64,000 bases of DNA. Source: JANQRA01 sp035762545 (GTDB lineage Bacteria; Actinomycetota; Acidimicrobiia; Spongiisociales; ZC4RG35). Positions within the stretch are counted from its first letter, which is position 1. Each line of letters begins with the position of its first letter. The notes beneath the pieces are model-generated. The model was not told where the DNA came from, did not search any database, and saw only the letters and a program-made list of their open reading frames with translations. A program made the translations under genes and the position numbers. The stretch covers positions 41,745 through 105,744 of the forward strand of contig DASTOM010000027.1 in NCBI GenBank assembly GCA_035762545.1. Reading direction: 5' to 3'. Shown in pieces: positions 24,770 through 33,006 of this stretch.

Positions 24770-24940
24770 TCAGGGTGTGAGCACCAGGGTGTCGATCACG
24801 GCCCTGAGTTCGGCCAGCTCTTCTACCGGCGCCTCGGTGAACCAGAGTGCTTCGGCCACCACCATTTGGCCACCCAGATCGAAAATCCAGACTTCCATCA
24901 CTTCGCCAGGGTGCAGGAAGAAGCCAGACCTCTGGCCTCC
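24770..24940 (-). pseudogene. C-terminal fragment of an unidentified protein
   Basis: An open frame of 56 codons with protein-like content (EVWIFDLGGQMVVAEALWF, then EELAELRAVIDTLVLTP and a stop). It resembles the C-terminal strand-plus-helix ending of secreted or lipoproteins often found beside actinobacterial sigma genes. It has no N-terminus: a TAG lies at 24941. An internal ATG (24898) overlaps the stop of the sigma fragment. Best read as the tail of a deleted gene. Confidence 0.4.
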
Positions 24941-25146
24941 CTACCCGGCCATGCCGTTGTCGCAACCCTCAGGGACCTCGACCACCAAGTGGGTTGCCAG
25001 TGCTCCCACCCATACTCCAGGGCCTCTTGCGCCACGTCGCGCCCGACTGCTGACCCACAGGCGGCCATGAGCGCCTGGCGGAGTTTCGACTCTGTGGCGA
25101 TGACGAACTGTGTGAACGAATCGATCTCGGGCTTCTTCGTCAGCAT
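24898..25146 (-). pseudogene. Truncated ECF-type RNA polymerase sigma factor
   Basis: From ATG 25146 (GAGGGA upstream) the frame encodes about 50 aa matching sigma-70 region 2 (FTQFVIATESKLRQALMAAC, then GRDVAQEALEYGWEHW). After WEHW the expected region 2.4 and all of region 4 are missing; the frame runs on in unrelated residues to a stop at 24898. A remnant left by a deletion that joined it to the tail of a neighbouring gene. Confidence 0.55.
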
Positions 25147-25413
25147 CTCGATCCCTCGACGCTCATATCCAATGAGGTCACTGTGCAGCCTCCGCGTACC
25201 ACACGGTTCTGCGGTCGGAGCAAAGACTCTTCCTCGAAAAGGACATTCCCGAGCGATTACGCCCCCCGTCCAGAACCCGCGCAGGACCGGCACATCCTGC
25301 TCGGCCACTCCGTAGCGTGGAGGTGTGTCGGATCAAGCTGCGATCAGCGTCATGATGGTCAGCACGTACGAAGACGACCACTGGGGCGAAACCTGGTCAA
25401 GGACGAGAGAGAG
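25147..25413. other. Intergenic region with possible leader ORF
   Basis: No convincing full gene. GTG 25325 opens a 30-codon frame (SDQAAISVMMVSTYEDDHWGE) whose TGA overlaps the start of the cyclase as ATGA. It could be a coupled leader peptide, but it is too short to judge. The long open frame upstream of the cyclase in its own frame has no protein-like pattern. Confidence 0.25.
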
Positions 25414-26649
25414 ATGACTCTGACCGCCGAGGAACTGGCCGCCGAGACGGGCAGCAGTCTCGAGCGAATCGCCGAGCTCACGGGCGCCGGCATCCTGACA
25501 ACCGATGGCGAGGGCAGATACAACCCCGGTGATGTGCAACGCGTCCTGGTCGCCAACGCACTCGACGAATCCGGCCTTTCTGTGGAGCTCATGCGGCGAG
25601 GGATAGAAGCCGGCATCGTCAGCTTCGAGGACACCGACCTCCTCTATCCCCACCCCGGACTCTTGAACGGCAGCGTCGAGGACCTGGCGGTCGCGATTGG
25701 CATCGCCACTGAGACCCTTCTCGACGTCATCACCGCCTTCGGCATTCCGCGTCCAGACCGAGAGTCGAGGCTCCATCAGCCCGATGTCGAGCATCTGCAG
25801 TCCTTTGTCGAGGCTTGGCGCCCGCTCGGTGGCGACGAAGTCCTCGTTCGAGCAGCACGAGGGTATGGGGACGCCCTGCGTCGGGCGGCAGAGAGCTGGA
25901 TGGGCATCTTCGAGGACGTTGTCCTTGCATCGCTTGTCGGCAAGGCGGTGCCATGGCAAGAGATGAGGGCCGTTGCCATGGAGCCGGGCTTGCGCGTGCT
26001 TGGGGTGGGTCGAGCCCTGCTCCCGTGGCTCCTGGACCAGCACTTGTTCCAGCTTCTCAACGATCTGAACTTCGAGTCGATCGAACGGCAGCTGACGATC
26101 CTCGGAATAGCGCTGCCGGCGCCACGCGAGCCGTCCGCCGTCGTCTTCGCCGACCTGACCGGTTTCACGCGCCTGACCGAAGAGCGCGGTGATGAGGTTG
26201 CAGCCGCTTCGGCCATGCGCCTGGCGGTCCTGGCCGACGGGACGGCACGCCGCCACGGCGGAAGGTTGGTCAAGCTCCTCGGCGACGGCGTGATGATGCA
26301 CTTCCCCCGGCCGCCCGACGCCATCGACGCGGCCGTCACGTTGCGGGAAGCGATCAAACGCGAGATGTTGCCGCCGGTCCACATCGGCATCGATGCCGGG
26401 CGTGTCCTTCGTCGCGAATCTGACTTCTTCGGGAGGACGGTGAACATCGCTTCCAGGCTGTCGGGCGTGGCGGGTCCTGACGAGATACTCGCCACCGAGG
26501 CTCTGGTCGCGGCGATCCGCTCCGTCGATGCTCCCCTCCCGAGACTCACGACCCTTCCGCCCATCGAACTGAAGGGCATCCCGGAGCCGGTCAACGTGCA
26601 CCGAATCGACCCCGACCGTGGCCGCAGTGGCCGCCACCCTCCGGATTGA
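25414..26649 (+). CDS. Class III adenylate/guanylate cyclase with N-terminal MerR-like domain
   Basis: Protein of 411 aa. The N-terminal 80 residues (LTAEELAAETGSSLERIAELTGAGIL, RYNPGDVQRVLVANALDESGLSVE) resemble a MerR-like helix-turn-helix. A helical linker follows to about residue 225. The cyclase domain has the first metal Asp in VVFADLTGFTRL (about 238), the second in LLGDGVMMHF (about 287), and the transition-state pair in NIASRL (about 348). It therefore looks catalytically competent. Substrate choice between ATP and GTP cannot be read safely. ATG 25414 follows GGACGAGAGAGAG. No transmembrane segment. Confidence 0.88.
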   Translation: MTLTAEELAAETGSSLERIAELTGAGILTTDGEGRYNPGDVQRVLVANALDESGLSVELMRRGIEAGIVSFEDTDLLYPHPGLLNGSVEDLAVAIGIATETLLDVITAFGIPRPDRESRLHQPDVEHLQSFVEAWRPLGGDEVLVRAARGYGDALRRAAESWMGIFEDVVLASLVGKAVPWQEMRAVAMEPGLRVLGVGRALLPWLLDQHLFQLLNDLNFESIERQLTILGIALPAPREPSAVVFADLTGFTRLTEERGDEVAAASAMRLAVLADGTARRHGGRLVKLLGDGVMMHFPRPPDAIDAAVTLREAIKREMLPPVHIGIDAGRVLRRESDFFGRTVNIASRLSGVAGPDEILATEALVAAIRSVDAPLPRLTTLPPIELKGIPEPVNVHRIDPDRGRSGRHPPD

Positions 26650-26658
26650 CAGTCAGCC

Positions 26659-27603
26659 CTACTGACCCAAACCCAGCGCCGACAACACGGAGTCGATGGT
26701 CATCGAGGCGATGCGTTCGACGGCCTCCCGCGAGTTCCCCGCTAAGTGCGGCGTGAGCACGAGGTTGTCCAGGCCCTCGAATTTGGCCGCAGAGGCCGGA
26801 TCGAGCGGTTCCGGATCGAACACGTCCAGGGCTGCTCCACCGAGACGTCCAGCCCGAAGTGCCGCCGCCAGGGCCGTCTCCTCGACGACACCACCTCGAC
26901 TCGTGTTTATCAAGATCGCGTCGTCCTTCATGAGGGCCAGGCCACGGTCGTCGATGAGGTGTCTCGTATCAGGACCCAGGGGCACGTGGACACTGACGAA
27001 GTCGGAGATCGTCAACAGTTCATCCAGGTCCGCCCTTGTTGCCTCTGCCCACGCCGGATCATCCTCGGCGATGAAGGGATCGCTGGCGACGATCGTCATG
27101 TCGAAGGCGGCGGCGCGACGCCCGACGTGGCGGGCGATGGAGCCAAAGCCGACCAGGCCGAGGGTCTTGCCGCTGAGCTCACGGCCGAAGGCATGTCCCT
27201 GTCTCGGCCAGTGGCCGGAGCGCATCGACTCGGTCATCCCGAAGATGCCACGACTCAGGTGGAGCATCGCCCCGAGGACGTACTCGGCCACCGAAACGGC
27301 ATTGCCTCCATAGGCGGGGAACACCTCGACACCGGACGACGAGGCGGCGTCCATGTCGATGTTGTCGAGACCGACGCCGAGCCGCCCCACAGCCATCAGG
27401 CGGGGTGAGGCCTCGAGAAGGTCGGCGTCGACGATGGTCCGGTTGCGCACCACGATCGCTTCGGCGTCGGTGAGCTCCTCGATCAGACGGTCTCTGTCGG
27501 CATACAGGTCGGGGTCGTAGACGACGTCGGTCACCTCTCGCAGCCGGTCGAGTTGTTCTTCGGGGAGGTATTCGGGGATGACGACTCGTGGCCGGGGGCT
27601 CAT
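26659..27603 (-). CDS. D-isomer-specific 2-hydroxyacid dehydrogenase
   Basis: Protein of 314 aa. It has the NAD-binding region LGLVGFGSIARHVGRR (about 150-165, with Ala in place of the third Gly), the catalytic Arg in INTSRGGVV (about 233), Glu in FDPEP (about 262) and His in LTPHLAG (about 285). Glycerate/phosphoglycerate and hydroxypyruvate reductases belong here. It follows the sugar ABC transporter and overlaps the permease stop by ATGA, so it probably reduces or oxidises an intermediate of the imported compound. Confidence 0.92.
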   Translation of the reverse strand: MSPRPRVVIPEYLPEEQLDRLREVTDVVYDPDLYADRDRLIEELTDAEAIVVRNRTIVDADLLEASPRLMAVGRLGVGLDNIDMDAASSSGVEVFPAYGGNAVSVAEYVLGAMLHLSRGIFGMTESMRSGHWPRQGHAFGRELSGKTLGLVGFGSIARHVGRRAAAFDMTIVASDPFIAEDDPAWAEATRADLDELLTISDFVSVHVPLGPDTRHLIDDRGLALMKDDAILINTSRGGVVEETALAAALRAGRLGGAALDVFDPEPLDPASAAKFEGLDNLVLTPHLAGNSREAVERIASMTIDSVLSALGLGQ

Positions 27604-28535
27604 TTACCTGAGCCGGAGATGAGGCCTGCCACGACGTATTTCTCGATGCGGGTGTAGACGAGGATGAAGGGGAGGACGGTGAGGATGGTGAAGGCTGCTT
27701 CGCCTGGGAAGTTGGCGATGCCTTCGATGCCTTGCATGAGGTAGAGCTCGTAGGGGAGTGTTCTCTTGCCTGGGGTGGAGGTGAGGACGAGGACGAGGGT
27801 GAACTCGTTCCATGCTTCGCGGAAGGCGAGGACGCCGATTGTGATCATGGCGGGGGCGGCGAGGGGGGCGACGATGTGCCGCATTCGGCCCCAGAGGCTG
27901 GCGCCGTCGACGTTGGCCGCTTCTTCGATCTCTTTGGGGATCTGTTGGAAGAATCCGACCATGAGCCAGACGGCGAGTGGGAGGAGCATTCCGGTGTAGA
28001 CGACGATGAGGGTGAGCCTGCTGTCGAGGACGCCGAGGGCTACGGCGAGGCGGTAGATGGGGACCATGATTCCGAGGCTGGGGACGAGTCGGGGGAGGAG
28101 GGTGAAGAGGAGGAGTAGGTGTCTGCCTCTGAAGTTGAATCGGGCGAAGGCGTAGGCGGCGGGGACTCCGATGACGAGGGTGAGCAGGGTGGTGCCAAAT
28201 CCGACGATGACGCTGTTCAGGAACGAGCTGGTGAAGCTGTCACTGGAGAGGACCTCGCGGTAGGCGTCGAGGTTGGGCGCGGTGGGGATGAGCCCGGGGT
28301 CGGCGAAGACGGCGGCGCGTTCTTTGAAGGAGACCGAGAGGGTGACCAGGAATGGCGACAGGGTCCAGAGGACGAGGAGCACGAGGGGGAGGGCGAGCAG
28401 GATCTGGCGCAGGACCCTGCGGACGCGTGGCCCTCCGGGGCGTTTCGGCTCAGGGGAGCCGGCCGCGACTCCAGAGGCGGCCCGTGCGGTGGCACCGCTG
28501 AACGGTGGGTCGGGTGGGCCTGGGTGGTCAGTCAT
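27600..28535 (-). CDS. Carbohydrate-type ABC transporter permease (MalG-like)
   Basis: Permease of 311 aa. A proline-rich cytosolic N-terminus precedes six membrane segments; the EAA loop is EEAANVDGASLWGRMRHIVAPL (shown in part; about residues 200-220). ATG 28535 overlaps the stop of the other permease by ATGA; the upstream open frame lies within that gene. The sequence from about 27.6 to 28.2 kb is visibly biased toward gg-rich codons on the plus strand. Confidence 0.93.
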   Translation of the reverse strand: MTDHPGPPDPPFSGATARAASGVAAGSPEPKRPGGPRVRRVLRQILLALPLVLLVLWTLSPFLVTLSVSFKERAAVFADPGLIPTAPNLDAYREVLSSDSFTSSFLNSVIVGFGTTLLTLVIGVPAAYAFARFNFRGRHLLLLFTLLPRLVPSLGIMVPIYRLAVALGVLDSRLTLIVVYTGMLLPLAVWLMVGFFQQIPKEIEEAANVDGASLWGRMRHIVAPLAAPAMITIGVLAFREAWNEFTLVLVLTSTPGKRTLPYELYLMQGIEGIANFPGEAAFTILTVLPFILVYTRIEKYVVAGLISGSGK

Positions 28536-29500
28536 TGCTCGTAGTCGTATTTCCGTCCGATGCCGACATAGCCGAGGGTCAGCAGGGCGTTGAGGATGAG
28601 GATGAAGGTGGCGATGGCGAGGGCTTGGTTGAACTCGAGGTTGCGGAAGGCGACGGTGTACATCTCCATGGCCACGGTCTGGGTGGCTTTGAGTGGTCCA
28701 CCGCCGGTGAGGGCGAGTACCACACCGAGTCCGGTGAGGGTGGAGTAGCTGAGCCAGACGATGCTGATCAGGATCTGAGGGGCGAGGAGCGGGATGGTGA
28801 TGTGCCGGGCACGGGCCCATCCGGTGGCCCCGTCGACCAGGCTGGCGTCGAGATAGGACTTATCGATCGTCATGAGCCCACCCAGGAGCAGGAGGATCGT
28901 CAATGGCAGGTCGGTCCATACCTGGGTGAAGATCACGACCAGCATGGCCAGTGTCGGGTTTGCCAGCCACGCCGGACCGTCCAGGCCGAACCATTCGAAG
29001 ACCTGGTTGACCAGTCCGAATTGGCCGTTGAACAGGATCCGGAACATGACGGCGGCGGCCACGTTGGAGATGATGTAGGGCGCCACCGTCACCGCTCGGA
29101 GGAAGCGGAGACGCTCCACCACACGGAACAGGGCGAATGAGAAGAACAGGCCGAGGGCGGTTCCGATGACGAGCGAGCCTCCGACGAAGACCGCAGTCCG
29201 GTTCATCGAATGCCAGAAGTCAGCCGACGAGAACATGTCGACGTAGTTCTGGAATCCGACATACTCGAGGGGAGAGGCGAGCCGCTCCCTTCGATAGAGG
29301 CTCTGCCACACCCCGTAGAGGACAGGAAAGCCGAGGATCGCCGCTACAAGGATGATCGAAGGCAGTGAGAAGAGATAAGGCGTCGCCCTGCTCTGGCCGA
29401 TCAGGAACTGGTCGCCACGTTCAGGCGGCTTGTCCTTGCGCTGCCACCAGCGCCGGCGTCCCTTGAAGTTCTTCTCAGCCAGTGCGTCCGTGACGGTCAA
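28532..29500 (-). CDS. Carbohydrate-type ABC transporter permease (MalF-like)
   Basis: Permease of 322 aa with about six membrane segments and the EAA loop YLDASLVDGATGWARARHITIP (about 210-231, shown in part by DASLVDGATGWAR). TTG 29500 is chosen: GGAG lies eight bases upstream and it begins after the intergenic hairpin; a longer start at 29545 would translate through the hairpin arm. Confidence 0.9.
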   Translation of the reverse strand: MTVTDALAEKNFKGRRRWWQRKDKPPERGDQFLIGQSRATPYLFSLPSIILVAAILGFPVLYGVWQSLYRRERLASPLEYVGFQNYVDMFSSADFWHSMNRTAVFVGGSLVIGTALGLFFSFALFRVVERLRFLRAVTVAPYIISNVAAAVMFRILFNGQFGLVNQVFEWFGLDGPAWLANPTLAMLVVIFTQVWTDLPLTILLLLGGLMTIDKSYLDASLVDGATGWARARHITIPLLAPQILISIVWLSYSTLTGLGVVLALTGGGPLKATQTVAMEMYTVAFRNLEFNQALAIATFILILNALLTLGYVGIGRKYDYEQ

Positions 29501-29532
29501 ATGACCACTCCGTAAGTGGCCCGGATATTGCC

Positions 29533-29569
29533 AGAAGGCTCCCACACCGGTGCGGTGCGGGAGCCTTCT
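29533..29569 (-). terminator. Hairpin between binding-protein and permease genes
   Basis: AGAAGGCTCCC (29533-29543) pairs perfectly with GGGAGCCTTCT (29559-29569) over 11 bases. There is no U-run, so it probably attenuates transcription or protects the 3' end of the binding-protein mRNA, keeping that protein in excess. Confidence 0.7.
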
Positions 29570-29612
29570 ACGGCGCGTTGGTGCTTGGTGTCAGCTAGCA
29601 CCTGGTCTTGGA

Positions 29613-30953
29613 TCAGGCTTCGTCGAGCAGAGCCTGATACTCGGCGGCGAGCTCCTCTGCGGTCTTGTCGGTACCGACCACGATCTCACCGAACATCTGC
29701 TCGAGGATGCCCTCGACCTCACCGGCGTTGGGCCCGGCGGGGGTCGGCGAGCTACCCAGGTAGGCGGCCTTCAGGTCGTCGTTGAAGAACGGCCAGATCT
29801 CCAGCAGCTCCGGGCTCTCGAAGGCCTCGGTCTGCCGCATCGGGACCGAACCGTTACCGGCCGCTTCGATCAGGTTGTCCGTCTCGGCGATGTACCGCAG
29901 CACGAGTGCCGCCTCGTCGGGGTGCTCGGTTCCGGCGAGGACCGCCCAGGTGCGAGCAGCCGACAGTGCGACACCGTCGTCGCCCCCACCGGACCTCGAC
30001 AACGGAACCGGGGTCAGGTCCCACTGATCCGGATAGGCGAAGTCCGTGGCTTCATTGAAGTCTCCCGCCGTGGTGAACCCGTCGAGGATCATCCCTGCAG
30101 CACGAGACACGAAAGCGCCGCGCGACTCGTCTTCACCCCAGGCGATGGCCTCGGGGGGCAGCAGTCCCTCGGCGGCCGCCTGGAGGAACCAGTTGATCGT
30201 GTAGATACCTCCCTCGGACTCGAGATCGGGCACCGCACCGTCGAACGGAGCGCCGGCCGCGGCGAGCACCGTCTTCAGGGTCGTCACACCCTCGCCGGCG
30301 ATGGCCTGCACCGTGAACGGGATCGAGTCGGGTCGGCTGGCCTTCATGGCACGAAGTCCATCCAGGACAGCGTCGAGGGACTCGAACGGAACGGTGACCC
30401 CGGCCTCGGCGAGCCACTCGGGGTCGTAGTACAGGACGTCGAAGTTGGCGGTCACGGAGAGTCCGTACTTGGTTCCGTCGATCGAGGTCTCGTCCCAGGC
30501 GAGGGGGAACAGCAGCTCGTACTGCTCGGGGGCCTCGGCTTCCCAGGTGGCTGCGATCTCGTCATGTGACTCGATCAGCCCGGCCTCGACGTAGTTCTCG
30601 ATGAGGAAGGCGTCCTCGGCGCCCAGGACGTCGGGTAGAGGTTGTCCGGCGTCGACCCTCGTCAGCAGTTGCTGGAGGATGTCGTCGTTCGACTGAACGT
30701 CGTACGTGACCGTTACACCAGTCTCCTCCGTGAAGCTGGCGAACTCGTCGGGCGGGATGTAGTAGGGGCGGGTCACCCATACCAGGAGCTCGACCCCTTC
30801 CCCATCACCGCCACCGCCGTCGGCCGTCGTATCGGATCCACCTCCGTCGTCACCTTCGGTGGTATCCGTACTGTCATCGCCGGCACATGCTGCGGCGACC
30901 ATTGCCATTACGAGAAGTAGAGCGAGTAGACGCGTGATCCGAGCGCCGCTCAC
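29613..30953 (-). CDS. Carbohydrate-type ABC transporter substrate-binding lipoprotein
   Basis: Exported lipoprotein of 446 aa. Signal sequence with hydrophobic core LLALLLVMAMV and lipobox VAAAC (Cys about 25), then an Asp/Gly/Thr-rich linker. The body matches family-1 (MalE-like) binding proteins, with FTEETGVTVTYD, PDVLGAED and a long C-terminal lobe. GTG 30953 follows GGGAGGAG; longer starts would add unrelated residues in front of the signal. First gene of the operon to 26659. Ligand unknown, probably a sugar or sugar acid. The gene lacks an ATPase partner in the operon, so a shared MsmK/UgpC-type ATPase elsewhere is expected. Confidence 0.93.
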   Translation of the reverse strand: MSGARITRLLALLLVMAMVAAACAGDDSTDTTEGDDGGGSDTTADGGGGDGEGVELLVWVTRPYYIPPDEFASFTEETGVTVTYDVQSNDDILQQLLTRVDAGQPLPDVLGAEDAFLIENYVEAGLIESHDEIAATWEAEAPEQYELLFPLAWDETSIDGTKYGLSVTANFDVLYYDPEWLAEAGVTVPFESLDAVLDGLRAMKASRPDSIPFTVQAIAGEGVTTLKTVLAAAGAPFDGAVPDLESEGGIYTINWFLQAAAEGLLPPEAIAWGEDESRGAFVSRAAGMILDGFTTAGDFNEATDFAYPDQWDLTPVPLSRSGGGDDGVALSAARTWAVLAGTEHPDEAALVLRYIAETDNLIEAAGNGSVPMRQTEAFESPELLEIWPFFNDDLKAAYLGSSPTPAGPNAGEVEGILEQMFGEIVVGTDKTAEELAAEYQALLDEA

Positions 30954-31080
30954 CCCTCCTCCCGTCCCGCGATTGCGTAGCCAGTCCAATGGTGATTGCA
31001 CTTGATCTCCTCCCGTCCCGGTACCTCTCGGCTGTCCTGGACTCGTCACAGAGGCAAGAAGAAGGAAGCTCTTCCTGCAC

Positions 31081-31095
31081 TTTGTAAAATACCGA
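31081..31095. promoter_or_regulatory. Candidate GntR operator upstream of sugar ABC operon
   Basis: TTTGTAAAATACCGA matches the element at 23398-23412 in 14 of 15 bases. It lies between the divergent binding-protein gene and the Gfo/Idh gene and overlaps a minus-strand TATTTT (31086-31091), a possible -10. The rest of gap 30954-31180 shows nothing further. Confidence 0.5.
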
Positions 31096-31180
31096 CTATC
31101 ACGAATATGGTCAAGGGAAGCCATCTCGTACCCCGGGAAACTCGGTGTGCGAGCTCTGCGAGTGAGAAAGTGGGAGTCGA

Positions 31181-32176
31181 ATGGAGCCTGTTCGTGTCGC
31201 TTCGGTAGGTCTTGGGTGGTGGGGTGGAACCCTGGCGAGCAAGGCGAAGGAGGGTGGTCTCGACGTGGTCTCCTGCTTCGCCCGCACCCCGAAGGCCTGT
31301 GAGGATTTCGCCGCGGCCCATGGTGCGGTAGCCGCGGAATCCCTGGACGCGCTCCTCTCCGATGACGCAGTCGAGGCTGTCCTTCTCGCTACCCCTCATT
31401 CGACCCATGCCGACCTGGTCGTCGAAGTGGCCAGCGCCGGCAAGCACGTGTTCGTCGACAAACCATTCACTCTGAGCGTCGCCGAGGGCAAGCGCGCCAT
31501 CGCTGCGGCGGAGGAGGCGGGTGTCATCCTTCAGGTCGGGCACAACCGGCGCCGGCAGCCGGCGAACCGACGTCTCAAGCAGATGGTCGATTCAGGCGAG
31601 CTCGGGATGATTCACTACGCCGAGGCGAACCTGTCGTATCCGAAAGGCCTCAATCCCCGCGGCGGCTGGCGCGGCACTCCTGAGGAGAGCCCGGCCGGTG
31701 GGATGACCGGGCTCGGCGTGCACATGGCCGACAACCTGAACTACCTCCTGGGCAAGGCGGCGCGGGTGGCTGCGTTCAGCAAGAAGATCATCGCCGTCGG
31801 TGATCTCGACGACGTCACCACCGCCACCATCGAGTTCCATGACGGTCCGCTCGCTTTTCTGGGGACAGCGATGGTCATCCCCGACATCGCTCGCACCGCG
31901 GTCTGGGGCACCGAAGGCGCCGCCTGGAACGAAAATGACGGCGACCTCTTCTTCACCCAAGAGTCCGGTTCGAAGGACCGGATCGAGCACGAAGTCGAGA
32001 CCCTCGACACAGTTCGGGACGAACTCGAGGAGTTCGCCGCCAACATCCGAAACGGGACCACACCCGAGACCGGTGGCCCCGAAGGTCTCGAGGCCACGGT
32101 GATCCTCGAGGGGATCGTCGAGAGTGCGACCACCGGGCGGGTGGTCGACCTCGATGAGGTGCGCTCCCGAACCTGA
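31181..32176 (+). CDS. Gfo/Idh/MocA-family oxidoreductase
   Basis: NAD(P)-dependent dehydrogenase of 331 aa. VGLGWWG replaces the usual GxGxxG turn (about 9-15), VDKPFTLS (about 90) corresponds to the EKP catalytic Lys motif with Asp for Glu, and GGMTGLGVHMADNL (about 168) provides the catalytic His. Divergent from the sugar-type ABC operon with a shared operator-like element, so it may take the first oxidation step on the imported compound. Confidence 0.92.
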   Translation: MEPVRVASVGLGWWGGTLASKAKEGGLDVVSCFARTPKACEDFAAAHGAVAAESLDALLSDDAVEAVLLATPHSTHADLVVEVASAGKHVFVDKPFTLSVAEGKRAIAAAEEAGVILQVGHNRRRQPANRRLKQMVDSGELGMIHYAEANLSYPKGLNPRGGWRGTPEESPAGGMTGLGVHMADNLNYLLGKAARVAAFSKKIIAVGDLDDVTTATIEFHDGPLAFLGTAMVIPDIARTAVWGTEGAAWNENDGDLFFTQESGSKDRIEHEVETLDTVRDELEEFAANIRNGTTPETGGPEGLEATVILEGIVESATTGRVVDLDEVRSRT

Positions 32177-32310
32177 GTCCCAAACGGTGTTCCGTCGGGA
32201 ACTGACGACCCCCTTGTAGACGTCTGAATCAACGACTCTGATAGGTCCTGTTCAGTCATGTCGTCACAACTCAACATTCTCCTTTCCACCTTCCGACAGC
32301 GAAGTGACCG
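32177..32310. other. Intergenic region before the two-component system
   Basis: A 134-base gap of lower GC. It contains short A/T-rich stretches but no promoter, terminator or RNA that can be named with confidence. Confidence 0.3.
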
Positions 32311-33006
32311 ATGAGGATCCTCCTCGTCGAGGACGAGCGGGACCTCGCCTCCGCCATCTCCGACAGTCTCCGTCAGGACGGCTATGCGATCGACCTCGCC
32401 GCTGATGTGGCCACTGCCCTGAGTCTCGGGTCGGTGAACAGCTACGACCTCATCTGCCTCGATCTCAACCTGCCGGATGGAGACGGGCTCGACATCGTGT
32501 CACCTCTCGCCGCCGGCCCCACCTTCGGCTCCGACAGCGGTGTGTCTCCGAAGGTCATCATGCTCACCGCCCGTGGTGCGGTGGAGGACCGGATCCGTGG
32601 CCTCGACCTCGGTGCCGACGACTACCTCGTCAAGCCCTTCTCACTGGGCGAGTTGAACGCACGGATACGCGCATTGCTCCGCAGGGACACAGTCGCTGGG
32701 AGCTCGATCGTCTCCTACGCCGGGATCGACATGGACACCGCGCGTTACGAAGTGACCGTGCACGGCCGGCCGGTCGCCCTCAGCAACAAGGAGTTCGCTC
32801 TGCTCAGGTGGTTCCTCCTCCACCCCGAGGAAGTGCACAGCGCCGAGCGTCTGCTCGAGCATGTCTGGGACGAGCATGCCGACCCGTTCACCAACACTGT
32901 CCGCCAGACCCTCTCCAACCTCCGCCGCAAGCTGGCCGAGGCCGGTGGGGGCCAGCCCATAGTGACCCTGCCGGGTCGGGGCTACGCCCTCCGCAGCGCC
33001 GCATGA
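32311..33006 (+). CDS. OmpR-family response regulator
   Basis: Protein of 231 aa. Receiver domain with acidic pair in LVEDERD (residues 5-11), phospho-acceptor Asp in LICLDLNLPDG (about 50), Thr in MLTARG and Lys in LVKPFS (about 110). An insert around SPLAAGPTFGSDSGVSPK lengthens the receiver loop. The C-terminal winged helix (ALSNKEFALLRWFLLHPEEVHS; NTVRQTLSNLRRKL) binds DNA. Overlaps the kinase by ATGA. Confidence 0.95.
   Translation: MRILLVEDERDLASAISDSLRQDGYAIDLAADVATALSLGSVNSYDLICLDLNLPDGDGLDIVSPLAAGPTFGSDSGVSPKVIMLTARGAVEDRIRGLDLGADDYLVKPFSLGELNARIRALLRRDTVAGSSIVSYAGIDMDTARYEVTVHGRPVALSNKEFALLRWFLLHPEEVHSAERLLEHVWDEHADPFTNTVRQTLSNLRRKLAEAGGGQPIVTLPGRGYALRSAA

Noticed and set aside
27732..28544. 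Acidic Glu/Gly-rich plus-strand frames of 128 and 141 aa
   Set aside because: Shadows of the permease gene caused by its codon bias; no protein-like pattern or ribosome site.
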